Positions 35,216-44,305 of a stretch of DNA of 64,000 bases are shown in pieces. Below the pieces are notes generated by a model, which had not been told where the DNA came from, did not search any database, and was given only the letters and a program-made list of their open reading frames with translations. Both the position numbers and the translations under genes were made by a program. Every line of letters starts with the position of its first letter. The stretch's first letter is position 1. The stretch comes from Lacimicrobium alkaliphilum. GTDB taxonomy: Bacteria > Pseudomonadota > Gammaproteobacteria > Enterobacterales > Alteromonadaceae. The stretch is taken from contig NZ_CP013650.1 in NCBI RefSeq assembly GCF_001466725.1, positions 3,720,001 to 3,784,000 of the forward strand, written 5' to 3'.

Positions 35216-35800
35216 TCAGAGCAGAATTCTGCCGTTTTCCACCATGATACAGTCCATGCCTGCCGCCTCTGCGGCCTGACGACCAATTTCGGTATCTTCA
35301 AATACCACACAGTGCTGTGCGGGCACGCCGAGGTTATCGGCTACCTGTAAGAAGGTCTCGGGATGAGGCTTACCCTGACGGACATCTGAAGCGGTGACCA
35401 GGGTCTGGATCTTGTCCATCAGGCCGGTATCCCGCAGCATTTTCTCTGCGTGGGGCCGCTCGGCACCGGTACCCACGCCAACGGGCATACGGGTACGGTA
35501 GTGTTCGAGTACGGCGATAGTGGCATCAATAGTCACCGGGGCACTGTTCATCTGCTCCCAGAACCGCCGCTTGGCTTGCGCCACCTGCAAGGGATCATGG
35601 CTAAGGCCATGCTTCTGATTCAGCAATACCACCGTCGCCTGAGTGGGTACTCCGCCAAGGCCGTTCATATACTCAGCGTCAAAAGGGTAACCAAAGTGTT
35701 TGCAGGTTTGCTCCCAGGCAAGCATATGTTCGCCCATGGAGTCGATCAGCGTGCCGTCCATATCAAACACAATGCCCTGATATTGGCTTAGATCCAGCAT
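35216..35800 (-). CDS. HAD-superfamily sugar-phosphate phosphatase (YqaB/beta-PGM-like)
   Basis: Cytoplasmic HAD hydrolase of 194 residues. Motif I is FDMDGTLIDS near residues 12-21, the cap follows, motif II is around VGTGAE, and the C-terminal motif is VFEDTEIGRQAA. Size and sequence style match fructose-1-phosphate/6-phosphogluconate phosphatases and beta-phosphoglucomutases. AGGAG lies before the ATG. It sits between araA and galM in the same orientation, so it may remove phosphorylated dead-end sugars in arabinose metabolism; that role is inferred. Confidence 0.85.
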   Translation of the reverse strand: MLDLSQYQGIVFDMDGTLIDSMGEHMLAWEQTCKHFGYPFDAEYMNGLGGVPTQATVVLLNQKHGLSHDPLQVAQAKRRFWEQMNSAPVTIDATIAVLEHYRTRMPVGVGTGAERPHAEKMLRDTGLMDKIQTLVTASDVRQGKPHPETFLQVADNLGVPAQHCVVFEDTEIGRQAAEAAGMDCIMVENGRILL

Positions 35801-35889
35801 GGGTTCTCCTTATGACGAAATGATGCGTTCACCATAACAGAAAGGCTGGCGAATCGGCGAGGGACACCATCTCGCCAACCTTCCAGCCT

Positions 35890-36090
35890 GAATTTATTAA
35901 ACTACAGAGACACAGCGATTTCGGAGGGCAAGACACAGCATATTGATATTGCCCACTTCGTGCTCTTCCTGTCCTTCGTGGTAACAAAACAACTATTTAT
36001 GATACGACCACGAAGAACACGAAGGGACACGAAGCATCGACACCTAATCTGGCTGTTCTCTGTGTCTCTGTGGTGTTCATCCCTTCTCTG
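35890..36090. repeat. Long imperfect inverted-repeat element after araA
   Basis: An outer pair (ACAGAGACACAG at about 35906-35917 and CTGTGTCTCTGTGG near 36058-36071) encloses an inner pair (CCTTCGTGGT near 35975 and ACCACGAAGAACACGAAG near 36007). The whole could fold as one long hairpin at the 3' side of araA and upstream of the HAD gene. The CACGAA/CGTGGT vocabulary is shared with the repeat at 2035-2080. Confidence 0.55.
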
Positions 36091-37593
36091 TTACAGCCCC
36101 TGATTCAGATGATAATACGCGGCATTCTGGCGCAATTCACTCTTCAGGGCGCGGATATTGGTATCGGCATCGATAATGATGGTTTCCACTCCGGCCATCT
36201 CGGCGAAGTCTTCCAGCATCTCAGTGCTCACCTGCTGGCTGTATACCGTATGGTGAGCACCACCGGCATGGATCCATGCGGCCGCAGCCACAGACAGATT
36301 CGGCCGTGGCTCCCACAACGCTGAAGCGACCGGCAGGTGCGGCAAATCCGCAGGCGGCGCCACGGTGTCAACTTCATTGATCAAAAAGCGGAATCTGTTG
36401 CCCAGATCTATAGGTGACAGATTCACCGCCGGGCCGGGCTGTGCGGTAAACAGCAGGCGGGCCACATCACATCTGACGCCGATGCTGTGATGATGCACTT
36501 CCAGACGGGGTTTTTGCGCAGCAATCGAAGGGCAAACCTCCAGCATATGGGCACCCAGTACCTGATCACGGGCACCGAGGTTATAGGTGTAATCTTCCAT
36601 AAAGGAGGTACCGCCCTGACGGCCCTGCCCCATCACCTTCATTACCCTGACCATGGCCGAGGTTTTCCAGTCGCCTTCGGCGCCATAACCGTAACCACGG
36701 GCCATCATTCGCTGAGTGGCCAGGCCCGGCAGACCGGTGAGACCAGCCAGATTTTCAAAACAATTGGTGTAGGCGTTAAAGCCGCCGTCATCAAGGAATT
36801 TACTCATGCCCAGTTCCAGCCGGGCCTCATTTTTCAGCATGGCAAGCTGATGGCTGTCTTCAAGCAATGCCGGGGCAATGTCATAGTCCTGACGGTACTG
36901 TTCTAGCTGGCTGTTGATTTCGGCATCACTGACCTGCTCCACCACATCAACCAACTCGGCGAGGCTGTAACCATGCACTTCATAGCCAAACTGGATCTGT
37001 GCCGCGACTTTGTCGCCTTCGGTCACCGCGACCTGACGCATATTGTCACCAAAACGGGCCACTTTTAGAGACCGACTCTCATGCCAGCCCAATGCCGCCC
37101 GGCACCAGTCATCAATCTGGGCCTGAACCTCTTCTTTTTGCCAGTGACCTACCACCACTTTACGCTCTTTGCGCATACGGGTGCCGATAAAACCAAACTC
37201 ACGGTCTCCATGGGCGCTCTGGTGGGTATTCATGTAGTTCATGTTGATTTCAGACCAGGGCAACTCGGCATTGAACTGGGTATGCAGATGCAAAAACGGC
37301 TTGCGCAGCTCATTTAAACCGGCGATCCACATCTTGGCCGGCGAAAAGGTATGCATCCACATGACCAGCCCGACACACTCCGCGCTGGCGTTTGCCTGCT
37401 GGCAAAGTGCATGGATTTCCTGTGGCGTTTTTACCACCGGCTTGAACACCATGTTCACCGGCAGCTTGCCTGTTTCGTTCAGACCCTTAACGATAGTCTG
37501 ACTGTCGCCGGCGACAGTTTCGAGCACCTTGGGACCGTACAGATGCTGAGATCCTGTGACCAGCCAGACTTCTTTTTGCTTAACCTGTTGCAT
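36091..37593 (-). CDS. araA: L-arabinose isomerase
   Basis: 500-residue L-arabinose isomerase, converting L-arabinose to L-ribulose in the cytoplasm. The start ([17 protein letters not shown]), FTPAKMWI-type segment and the conserved [17 protein letters not shown] and [26 protein letters not shown] stretches are diagnostic. GAGGA precedes the ATG. It is the third gene of araB-araD-araA, 29 bases after araD. Length is as expected for the family. Confidence 0.97.
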   Translation of the reverse strand: MQQVKQKEVWLVTGSQHLYGPKVLETVAGDSQTIVKGLNETGKLPVNMVFKPVVKTPQEIHALCQQANASAECVGLVMWMHTFSPAKMWIAGLNELRKPFLHLHTQFNAELPWSEINMNYMNTHQSAHGDREFGFIGTRMRKERKVVVGHWQKEEVQAQIDDWCRAALGWHESRSLKVARFGDNMRQVAVTEGDKVAAQIQFGYEVHGYSLAELVDVVEQVSDAEINSQLEQYRQDYDIAPALLEDSHQLAMLKNEARLELGMSKFLDDGGFNAYTNCFENLAGLTGLPGLATQRMMARGYGYGAEGDWKTSAMVRVMKVMGQGRQGGTSFMEDYTYNLGARDQVLGAHMLEVCPSIAAQKPRLEVHHHSIGVRCDVARLLFTAQPGPAVNLSPIDLGNRFRFLINEVDTVAPPADLPHLPVASALWEPRPNLSVAAAAWIHAGGAHHTVYSQQVSTEMLEDFAEMAGVETIIIDADTNIRALKSELRQNAAYYHLNQGL

Positions 37594-37622
37594 AATCTTC
37601 CTCTTCTAAACTTGGTTGCGGC

Positions 37623-38321
37623 TCAGCTACTCTGCCCGTAATAGGCATTCTTGCCGTGCTTTCTTAAATAATGTTTGTCCAGTATGGCCTGACTCAGCAG
37701 GCTGCCACTGGGCGCCAATGTGCGGGTGAGATAGGCCATGCGGGCGATCTCTTCGAGCAAAACAGCGTGATATACAGACTTGGCGGCACTCTCACCCCAA
37801 GTAAAGGGCGCGTGACCGGCAACAATCACCATCGGCGAGGCCATCGGATCGCGCTGCTTAAAACAGTCGGTGATCTGCACCCCGGTTTCCTGTTCGTAAT
37901 CTCTTTCTATCTGGGCTTGTGTCATCTCTGCGGTGCAGGGGATCTCACCATGCACAAAATCCGCATGGGTAGTACCCAGGCAGGGAATAGACAACTTGGC
38001 CTGGGCCCAGGCGGTGGCATAGGTAGAATGGGTATGGGTTACCCCGCCTATGGCCTCAAAGTGGCGATACAAATGGGTATGGGTTTTGGTATCAGAAGAA
38101 GGCCGCATAGACCCTTCCACTACGTTATCGTCGAGATCCACAATCACCATGTCATCGGCCTGCATCTGCTCGTAAGAAACACCGCTGGGCTTGATCGCAA
38201 TCACGCCTTTTTGGCGATCAATCTGCGACACATTGCCAAAGGTGTAGATCACCAGCCCCTTGCTTTGCAGCTCCAGGTTGGCTTCATACACTTCGCGTTT
38301 TAATTCACGGTAGCTCATCAC
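37623..38321 (-). CDS. araD: L-ribulose-5-phosphate 4-epimerase
   Basis: 232-residue class II aldolase-fold epimerase making D-xylulose 5-phosphate from L-ribulose 5-phosphate. The zinc ligands appear in THTHSTYATAWAQ and the later HAVLLEEIARMAYLT; GNVSQIDRQKGVIAIKPSGVSYEQM is the phosphate-binding start. Its ATG overlaps the araB stop by four bases (38318-38321), so the two are translationally coupled. Confidence 0.97.
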   Translation of the reverse strand: MMSYRELKREVYEANLELQSKGLVIYTFGNVSQIDRQKGVIAIKPSGVSYEQMQADDMVIVDLDDNVVEGSMRPSSDTKTHTHLYRHFEAIGGVTHTHSTYATAWAQAKLSIPCLGTTHADFVHGEIPCTAEMTQAQIERDYEQETGVQITDCFKQRDPMASPMVIVAGHAPFTWGESAAKSVYHAVLLEEIARMAYLTRTLAPSGSLLSQAILDKHYLRKHGKNAYYGQSS

Positions 38322-39976
38322 TCACCTCCGCTGACAAACTGCCCGAGGCGCTGATAACGGGCGTAAAGTTGATCGTAAAGCTGCACATTGGCCGGATTCG
38401 GCTGATAGGTTTTATGCACCGGCGAAGCCATTACTGCCTGCGCCTCGGCAACACCCGGATAGGCGCCGCCAACAACTGCCGCAAAAATCGCCGCACCCAG
38501 AGCGCAGCTCTGTTCACTTTCGAGTACATCAATCGGGCAGTTCCAGACATCGGCGCAGACCTGCATCACAAAATCGGATTTCTTCGAGATCCCGCCGATC
38601 ACCACAATGTTTTCTACCGGTACGCCCTGCTCGCGGAAGCGCTCTGTAATGGCCCGGGAGCCAAAGGCCGTGGCCTCCACCAGCGCCCGGAACAGGTGAG
38701 CAGCACTGCTACCCATCTTCAGACCACTGATGGCCATGGCAACGGATTGATCGGCATCGGGAGTGCGCCGGCCATTGACCCAGTCCAGCGCAGTGAGATT
38801 GCCCGCACCGGGTTCTAAGTTCTGAGCCTGCTCTGACAGCACCTGTAAAATTTGCGCTTCTATCTGCCCGACCTGCTGCGCCCAGATATCAGCCACTGTG
38901 GCGTGCGGCTGGATGTGTTGCAGTGGCCAGCTGAGTAAGTCTTTAAACCAGGCATAGAGGTCGCCAAAGGCCGACTGACCGGCTTCCAGACCCACCATGC
39001 CGGGCACCACTGAACCGTTCACCTGCCCACAGATACCGGGCACGGATTTGCCCTCCAGCTGAGCCGGCTCTGCCAGCGTAATATCGCAGGTAGAGGTGCC
39101 CATGACTTTGGTCAGCGTGCCGGGGCGCACATTGGCAGCGACTGCCCCCATATGGCAGTCAAAAGCACCAAAACCCACCGGTGTACCGGCTTTGAGACCA
39201 AGCTTTGCGGCCCACTCTTCGGTCAGACCGCCGACCTTTTGATCGCTGCAGCGGGTATCGGCATTCAGGCGCTCCACCAGCCCGTCGAGCAGCGGGTCGA
39301 TACCGGCGAAAAACGCATTGGGCGGGAAGCCCTGCCATTTTTCGTTCCACATCAGTTTATGCCCGGCGGCGCAACGACCCATTTGTAATACAGAAGGATG
39401 GGTGGTACCGGTTAATACGGCGGGCAACCAGTCACAATGTTCTACCCACATATGGGCGGCCTGATGCACCTGACTGTCCTGGCGAGATACATGCAGGGCC
39501 TTGGCCCAGTACCATTCAGAAGAATAAATACCGCCCATGTCCTGCAGATAATTAACCGGGGCAGCATTCGCGGCCTGCGTGATTTCTGTGGCTTCGGCCA
39601 GCGCCGTATGATCTTTCCACAGCACAAACATGGCGTTAGGGTTGTCGGCGAATTCCGGTTTCAGTGCCAGCGCCTGGCCCTGACTGTCAACCGCCACTGG
39701 GGTAGAACCTGTCGTATCGATGCTGATGCCGATAACCTTGTCGCCACTGCCGGCAGGTAATGATTGCCATAGCTGCTGCAGCGCCTGCTGCAGACCCTCC
39801 AGATAATCCAGTGGGTGCTGGCGAAACTGATCACGGGCGGGATCACAATACAGGCCCTGGGACCAGCGTGGATAATTAACCACAGCACTGGCCAGTTCAC
39901 TGCCATCGTGGGTATCCACCAGTAATGCTCTTACCGAGTCAGAGCCGTAATCCAGCCCCAGTACATATCCAGACAT
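38318..39976 (-). CDS. araB: Ribulokinase
   Basis: FGGY-family L-ribulokinase of about 552 residues, phosphorylating L-ribulose. It opens with YVLGLDYGSDSVRALLVDT and contains VGFGAFDCHMGAVAANV and VENIVVIGGISKKSDFVMQ. I use the ATG at 39976 because AAGG stands before it; an in-frame codon at 39991 is possible. It heads the araBDA operon, which is divergent from tal and shares the upstream operator at 40012-40032. Confidence 0.96.
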   Translation of the reverse strand: MSGYVLGLDYGSDSVRALLVDTHDGSELASAVVNYPRWSQGLYCDPARDQFRQHPLDYLEGLQQALQQLWQSLPAGSGDKVIGISIDTTGSTPVAVDSQGQALALKPEFADNPNAMFVLWKDHTALAEATEITQAANAAPVNYLQDMGGIYSSEWYWAKALHVSRQDSQVHQAAHMWVEHCDWLPAVLTGTTHPSVLQMGRCAAGHKLMWNEKWQGFPPNAFFAGIDPLLDGLVERLNADTRCSDQKVGGLTEEWAAKLGLKAGTPVGFGAFDCHMGAVAANVRPGTLTKVMGTSTCDITLAEPAQLEGKSVPGICGQVNGSVVPGMVGLEAGQSAFGDLYAWFKDLLSWPLQHIQPHATVADIWAQQVGQIEAQILQVLSEQAQNLEPGAGNLTALDWVNGRRTPDADQSVAMAISGLKMGSSAAHLFRALVEATAFGSRAITERFREQGVPVENIVVIGGISKKSDFVMQVCADVWNCPIDVLESEQSCALGAAIFAAVVGGAYPGVAEAQAVMASPVHKTYQPNPANVQLYDQLYARYQRLGQFVSGGE

Positions 39977-40011
39977 AAAAAACCTTTTCAATTGTCACTG
40001 ATAATGGTCAA

Positions 40012-40032
40012 CTTTGTTAATTGTATGATAAT
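40012..40032. promoter_or_regulatory. Predicted arabinose-regulon operator between araB and tal
   Basis: TTG centre at 40021-40023, right arm TATGATAAT. It lies 36 bases upstream of araB and 130 bases upstream of tal, so the divergent operons can share it. Confidence 0.6.
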
Positions 40033-40161
40033 ATCAACATTTGCCAATTGCAAAGGTAATATAAAAATAATATCGGACTTTATCTTTTAATTGCTCACGA
40101 AAGGGAACACAGCAGATATCAGTGCGCGGCCCCTTGCAGCCCTTAACCCCAAGAGGACAAT

Positions 40162-41109
40162 ATGTCAGATCAACTTAGTCAGCTTAAAACCTTTACCACT
40201 GTGGTGGCCGATACCGGCGATTTCGAAGCCATTCGCCAGTATCAGCCTGAAGACGCCACCACTAACCCTTCCTTGATACTTAAAGCCGTGCAGCAGGACA
40301 AATATCGCCCCCTGCTGAGCGAGGCACTGGAATGGGCCAACGCCCAGCCCGGTGATGGCAACAAGACCGAACTGGCCGCCGATAAGCTGGCGGTGATGCT
40401 TGGCGCCAGGCTGCTTCAACAGGTTCCGGGATATGTGTCGACGGAAGTGAATGCCCATCTGTCTTTCGATACCATGGGCACCATTGAAAAGGCCCATCAG
40501 TTGCTTGACCTTTATCGCCAGCAGGGTGTGGACACCGATCGCATTCTGATTAAAATTGCCGCTACCTGGGAAGGCATACAGGCCGCCAGAGTACTGGAAC
40601 AACAAGGGGTGAAGTGCAACCTGACGCTGGTGTTCAGTTTTACTCAGGCCCGCGCCTGTGCCGAAGCCGGAGCCTATCTGATCTCACCTTTTGTGGGCAG
40701 GATCCTCGACTGGTACAAGGCCAGTCATCCGGATCAGGACTTCAGTGAAATGCAGGATCCTGGCGTGCAGTCGGTTACCCGTATCTACGAGTATTTCAAA
40801 CAGCACGGCTACAACACTGTGGTGATGGGTGCCAGTTTTCGTAATATCGGTGAAATTCAGTGTCTGGCCGGTTGTGATCGCCTGACCATCAGCCCGGCTT
40901 TACTGGAAGAGCTCGCCAATACTCAGGGTGAACTGCCCCGCCGCCTGCTGCCGGGTGAAACAGCCAAAGGCGAACAGCCTGCACAATTAAACGAAGCGGA
41001 TTTTCGCTGGCAAATGAATGAAGACCCCATGGCCACGGAAAAGCTGGCAGAAGGGATCCGCCAGTTCGCCGCCGATCAGGTCAGACTGGAACAATTACTG
41101 CGACAATAA
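40162..41109 (+). CDS. tal: Transaldolase
   Basis: 315-residue TalB-type transaldolase of the non-oxidative pentose phosphate pathway. The Schiff-base lysine is in [13 protein letters not shown], and [16 protein letters not shown] and [10 protein letters not shown] are family marks. AGAGGA precedes the ATG. It is divergent from araB and convergent with tkt. Placing tal and tkt next to araBDA under the same operator type makes xylulose 5-phosphate from arabinose flow straight to hexose and triose phosphates. Confidence 0.97.
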   Translation: MSDQLSQLKTFTTVVADTGDFEAIRQYQPEDATTNPSLILKAVQQDKYRPLLSEALEWANAQPGDGNKTELAADKLAVMLGARLLQQVPGYVSTEVNAHLSFDTMGTIEKAHQLLDLYRQQGVDTDRILIKIAATWEGIQAARVLEQQGVKCNLTLVFSFTQARACAEAGAYLISPFVGRILDWYKASHPDQDFSEMQDPGVQSVTRIYEYFKQHGYNTVVMGASFRNIGEIQCLAGCDRLTISPALLEELANTQGELPRRLLPGETAKGEQPAQLNEADFRWQMNEDPMATEKLAEGIRQFAADQVRLEQLLRQ

Positions 41110-41114
41110 GAAAG

Positions 41115-41201
41115 AAAGTGGGGTCAGAGTAAACTTTTCAACCAGAGCCCGCGAACTTTGAACTGCTCCAGATTAGAAAAGTTTACTCTGACCCCACTTT
41201 T
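41115..41201. repeat. Transposase-less REP pair (BIME/MITE-like) between tal and tkt
   Basis: An 87-bp unit of two inverted copies of the RAYT terminal repeat (41115-41138 and 41177-41201) around a 38-base spacer with no transposase. The spacer keeps CTCCAGATTA, also found near the right end of the full element (5110-5119). It lies between the convergent tal and tkt stops and could act as a bidirectional terminator or mRNA 3'-end stabiliser. Confidence 0.85.
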
Positions 41202-41207
41202 TATTGT

Positions 41208-43205
41208 CTAAGCCTGGTCTATCAGTTTTCTGGCTCTTGTGACCACGGCTTCGGTGGTAAAGCCGAAATGCCGCAACAGATCTGCGCCGGGTGCCGACTC
41301 ACCAAAGGTCTGCATACCGATAATATCGCCAGTATTGCCAACGTATTTATACCAGTAGTCACAGTGCGCCGCTTCAATGGCGAGTTTAGGGCAGTGGGGT
41401 GGTAGCACCTGTGTCTTGTACTCTTCAGACTGGGCATCGAACCTGTCGGTACAGGGCATGGACACCAGTTGCACTGCAATTCCCTGCTCAGTTAACTGCT
41501 CGGCGGCCTGTTTGGCCAGCTCCACTTCCGAACCGGTAGCAATTAACACCAACTGAGGTTCAGCGGTAGCAGCGCGCAGAATATAGCCGCCTTTTTCGAT
41601 CTGGGCCAGTTGCTCGGCACTTCTGGACATCGCTTTAAGGGTCTGACGGCTGAATACCAGTGCCGTTGGCCCGTTCTGGCGCTGTAAGGCACAGCTCCAG
41701 GCCACCGCCGTTTCCGCACCATCGCAGGGGCGCCAGACAGACAGATTCGGGGTCATTCGCAGGTTGGCCAGCTGCTCGACGGGCTGATGCGTCGGGCCGT
41801 CTTCACCCTGACCAATTGAGTCATGGGTATACACAAAGATATTACGGATACCCATCAGCGCCGACATACGCACGGCGTTGCGGGCGTATTCCATAAACAT
41901 CAGGAAAGTGGCGCCAAAGGGAATAAATCCGCCGTGCAGCGCAATGCCGTTCATGATCGCCGACATACCGAATTCACGTACGCCGTAATACAGGTAATTG
42001 CCATCATCCTGATCCTGTAGCCCCTTCGCACCCTGCCAGAGGGTCAGGTTTGAGCCGGCCAGATCGGCAGAGCCGCCAAGCAACTCAGGCAGTAATCCGG
42101 CATAGGCCTGAATACTTTGTTGTGAGGCCTTACGACTGGCAATATCGGCCATCTGCTGCTGACTTTGCTGCACAAAAGCCCAGGCCTTGTCTGCAAAATC
42201 AGCAGGCAATTCACCGGCCATACGCCGCTGAAATTCAGCCGCCAATTGTGGATAGGCGCAGGCATATTCGCTCAGCAATCCTCTCCATTGCTGTTCAAGT
42301 TCCTCACCCTGAGCTTTACTATCCCAGCCCTGGTAAACATCCTGCGGGATCTCAAAGGGCCCGTAAGGCCAGTCAAGAAATTTCCGGGTGGCCTTGATTT
42401 CATCTTCACCCAGTGGTGCACCATGGCAATCATGGCTGCCGGATTTATTCGGCGAACCGAATCCAATGGTGGTCTGGCAGCAAATCAGTGTGGGCTTATC
42501 GGTGACGGCCTGGGCCATCTCAATGGCATCGGCGATGGCTTGCGGATCATGACCATCTACACTGGCGATCACCTGCCAGCCATATGACGCGAAACGCTGT
42601 GCAGTATCATCGGTAAACCAGCCCTGCACTTCACCATCAATGGAAATACCATTGTCATCCCAGAACGCAATCAGCTTGCCCAGCTTATGGGTACCGGCCA
42701 GCGAGCAGACTTCATGGGAAATCCCTTCCATCAGACAGCCATCGCCGAGAAAACAGTAAGTATAATGATCCACCAGCGAGAAGCCGGGGCGATTAAACTG
42801 TGCTGCCAGGGTCTTTTCCGCTATGGCCATACCTACGGCGTTGGCAATACCAGCACCAAGAGGCCCGGTGGTGGTTTCCACGCCGGGAGTATAACCATAT
42901 TCGGGATGGCCGGGCGTGCGTGAGTGCAATTGACGGAACTGCCTGAGATCTTCAATCGAGAGATCGTAGCCGCTTAAATGAAGCAATGCGTAGAGCAACA
43001 TGGAACCATGACCGTTGGAAAGCACGAAGCGATCCCGGTTGGCCCAGTCCGGGTTAGCCGGGTTGTGTCTGAGATACCCACGCCATAATACCGTGGCGAT
43101 ATCCGCCATGCCCATTGGTGCACCGGGATGGCCGGATTTGGCCTGCTGCACGGCGTCCATGGCCAGCACCCGAATGGCGTTGGCCAGTTGCTTATCATTG
43201 TTCAT
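41208..43205 (-). CDS. tkt: Transketolase
   Basis: 665-residue thiamine-diphosphate transketolase. The N-terminal [24 protein letters not shown] and the TPP/metal-binding [18 protein letters not shown] are clear, as are the central [15 protein letters not shown] and the C-terminal [22 protein letters not shown] precedes the ATG. The best operator of the arabinose family lies 18-38 bases upstream. It is convergent with tal. Confidence 0.97.
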   Translation of the reverse strand: MNNDKQLANAIRVLAMDAVQQAKSGHPGAPMGMADIATVLWRGYLRHNPANPDWANRDRFVLSNGHGSMLLYALLHLSGYDLSIEDLRQFRQLHSRTPGHPEYGYTPGVETTTGPLGAGIANAVGMAIAEKTLAAQFNRPGFSLVDHYTYCFLGDGCLMEGISHEVCSLAGTHKLGKLIAFWDDNGISIDGEVQGWFTDDTAQRFASYGWQVIASVDGHDPQAIADAIEMAQAVTDKPTLICCQTTIGFGSPNKSGSHDCHGAPLGEDEIKATRKFLDWPYGPFEIPQDVYQGWDSKAQGEELEQQWRGLLSEYACAYPQLAAEFQRRMAGELPADFADKAWAFVQQSQQQMADIASRKASQQSIQAYAGLLPELLGGSADLAGSNLTLWQGAKGLQDQDDGNYLYYGVREFGMSAIMNGIALHGGFIPFGATFLMFMEYARNAVRMSALMGIRNIFVYTHDSIGQGEDGPTHQPVEQLANLRMTPNLSVWRPCDGAETAVAWSCALQRQNGPTALVFSRQTLKAMSRSAEQLAQIEKGGYILRAATAEPQLVLIATGSEVELAKQAAEQLTEQGIAVQLVSMPCTDRFDAQSEEYKTQVLPPHCPKLAIEAAHCDYWYKYVGNTGDIIGMQTFGESAPGADLLRHFGFTTEAVVTRARKLIDQA

Positions 43206-43222
43206 CGTTTCACCTCACCATC

Positions 43223-43243
43223 ATTATAATATTGTATTATAAT
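43223..43243. promoter_or_regulatory. Best-matching arabinose-regulon operator, upstream of tkt
   Basis: A perfect palindrome: arm ATTATAATA (43223-43231), centre TTG, arm TATTATAAT (43235-43243). It lies 18 bases upstream of the tkt start, where a repressor would block transcription. It serves as the reference for the other sites in the window. Confidence 0.75.
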
Positions 43244-43420
43244 TATTACAGAGAGGTGAACCCGGTGCAACTACTGCGACAGGTCTGATAATTAAATCCG
43301 TATCCGTTGGAACCCAACCGTATATTCACCGTTACAACTTTTATCTGGCCTTTAGGCGATGTCGGCACTATCCTCTGCTTCTGAACGACACACTGCACGC
43401 AAAGGAGCAACAGATAAGGA

Positions 43421-44305
43421 ATGCGTCGAATACTGCTACCAATGTTCCTGTTTTTTAGCGCCATTGTTTACGCCGAAACAGAGCAAATGTTATGGGTCAG
43501 CCCGGATGACGGAGGCCGTACCCACAAGAACATTCCATCCATGGGGATCAAGGAAGCGACCTTTGCCATGCTCAGAGAATCCCTGCCAGAAATAGATATC
43601 CGCGTTATTCCGGCAAATAATATTCGTGCCCTGCAGATGCTGGAAGACAACCCCGCCGCATGCGCCGGTAACAAAATACTGAGTAAAGATCGTGCCGAGC
43701 GCTTTTATGCCAGTGAGTTGCCACAAACGGTCTTTCCGGGCTTACGTTTGTACACCAGAAAGGATGCGTCAGTAACAGCAGAGCTGCAGGCTATGCAACA
43801 GGGCAATGTCCTCAGTTTACCCCTGGTGCTGGATAAAATGTCGGAAAGACAGTTCGGCGTTGTCGGTGGCCGCCGTTACAGCGATGAAATTGACAGTATT
43901 TTGCTTGAACCCAGCTGGCGGCAAAAAGTCTGGATCCGTACCGCTTCGGATATGGGGGCCGGAATGATGGATATGTTGCTCAGTGGGCGTATTTCGGCAC
44001 TGCTTGAGCATCCAAACAGCGCCTTTCATTACCATCAGCAACTGAACTCTTATGTTGAATTGCAGAGCTTTGCCCTGGCTCAGGCCCCGGACAGAGCGCT
44101 GGGTTATATTCTGTGCTCAAAAACCCCTGAAGGTAAGAGACTCAGTAAGCTTCTGAGCGACGCCATCGCTACACTGAGCCAGACCCGGGAATACCTGCAG
44201 GTTCATCTGGACTGGCTTCCTCAGCAGGACAAAGATGCTTACCTGCATCTCTATAATCAGGTTTACGGTACCAACTTCAGCACACTAGTCAGCAAAACGG
44301 AATAG
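43421..44305 (+). CDS. Periplasmic solute-binding-like protein (TIGR02285-like)
   Basis: 294 residues with a signal peptide (1-18, ends IVYAET) and a periplasmic binding protein type 2 layout: IPSMGIKEATFAML, NNPAACAGNKILSKDRAERFYAS, and a second lobe from about residue 115. It resembles the TIGR02285 group of extracellular solute-binding proteins. There is no adjacent permease or ATPase, so it may sense rather than transport. It is divergent from tkt and its stop region overlaps the 3' end of the GH92 gene on the other strand by 21 bases. Confidence 0.7.
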   Translation: MRRILLPMFLFFSAIVYAETEQMLWVSPDDGGRTHKNIPSMGIKEATFAMLRESLPEIDIRVIPANNIRALQMLEDNPAACAGNKILSKDRAERFYASELPQTVFPGLRLYTRKDASVTAELQAMQQGNVLSLPLVLDKMSERQFGVVGGRRYSDEIDSILLEPSWRQKVWIRTASDMGAGMMDMLLSGRISALLEHPNSAFHYHQQLNSYVELQSFALAQAPDRALGYILCSKTPEGKRLSKLLSDAIATLSQTREYLQVHLDWLPQQDKDAYLHLYNQVYGTNFSTLVSKTE

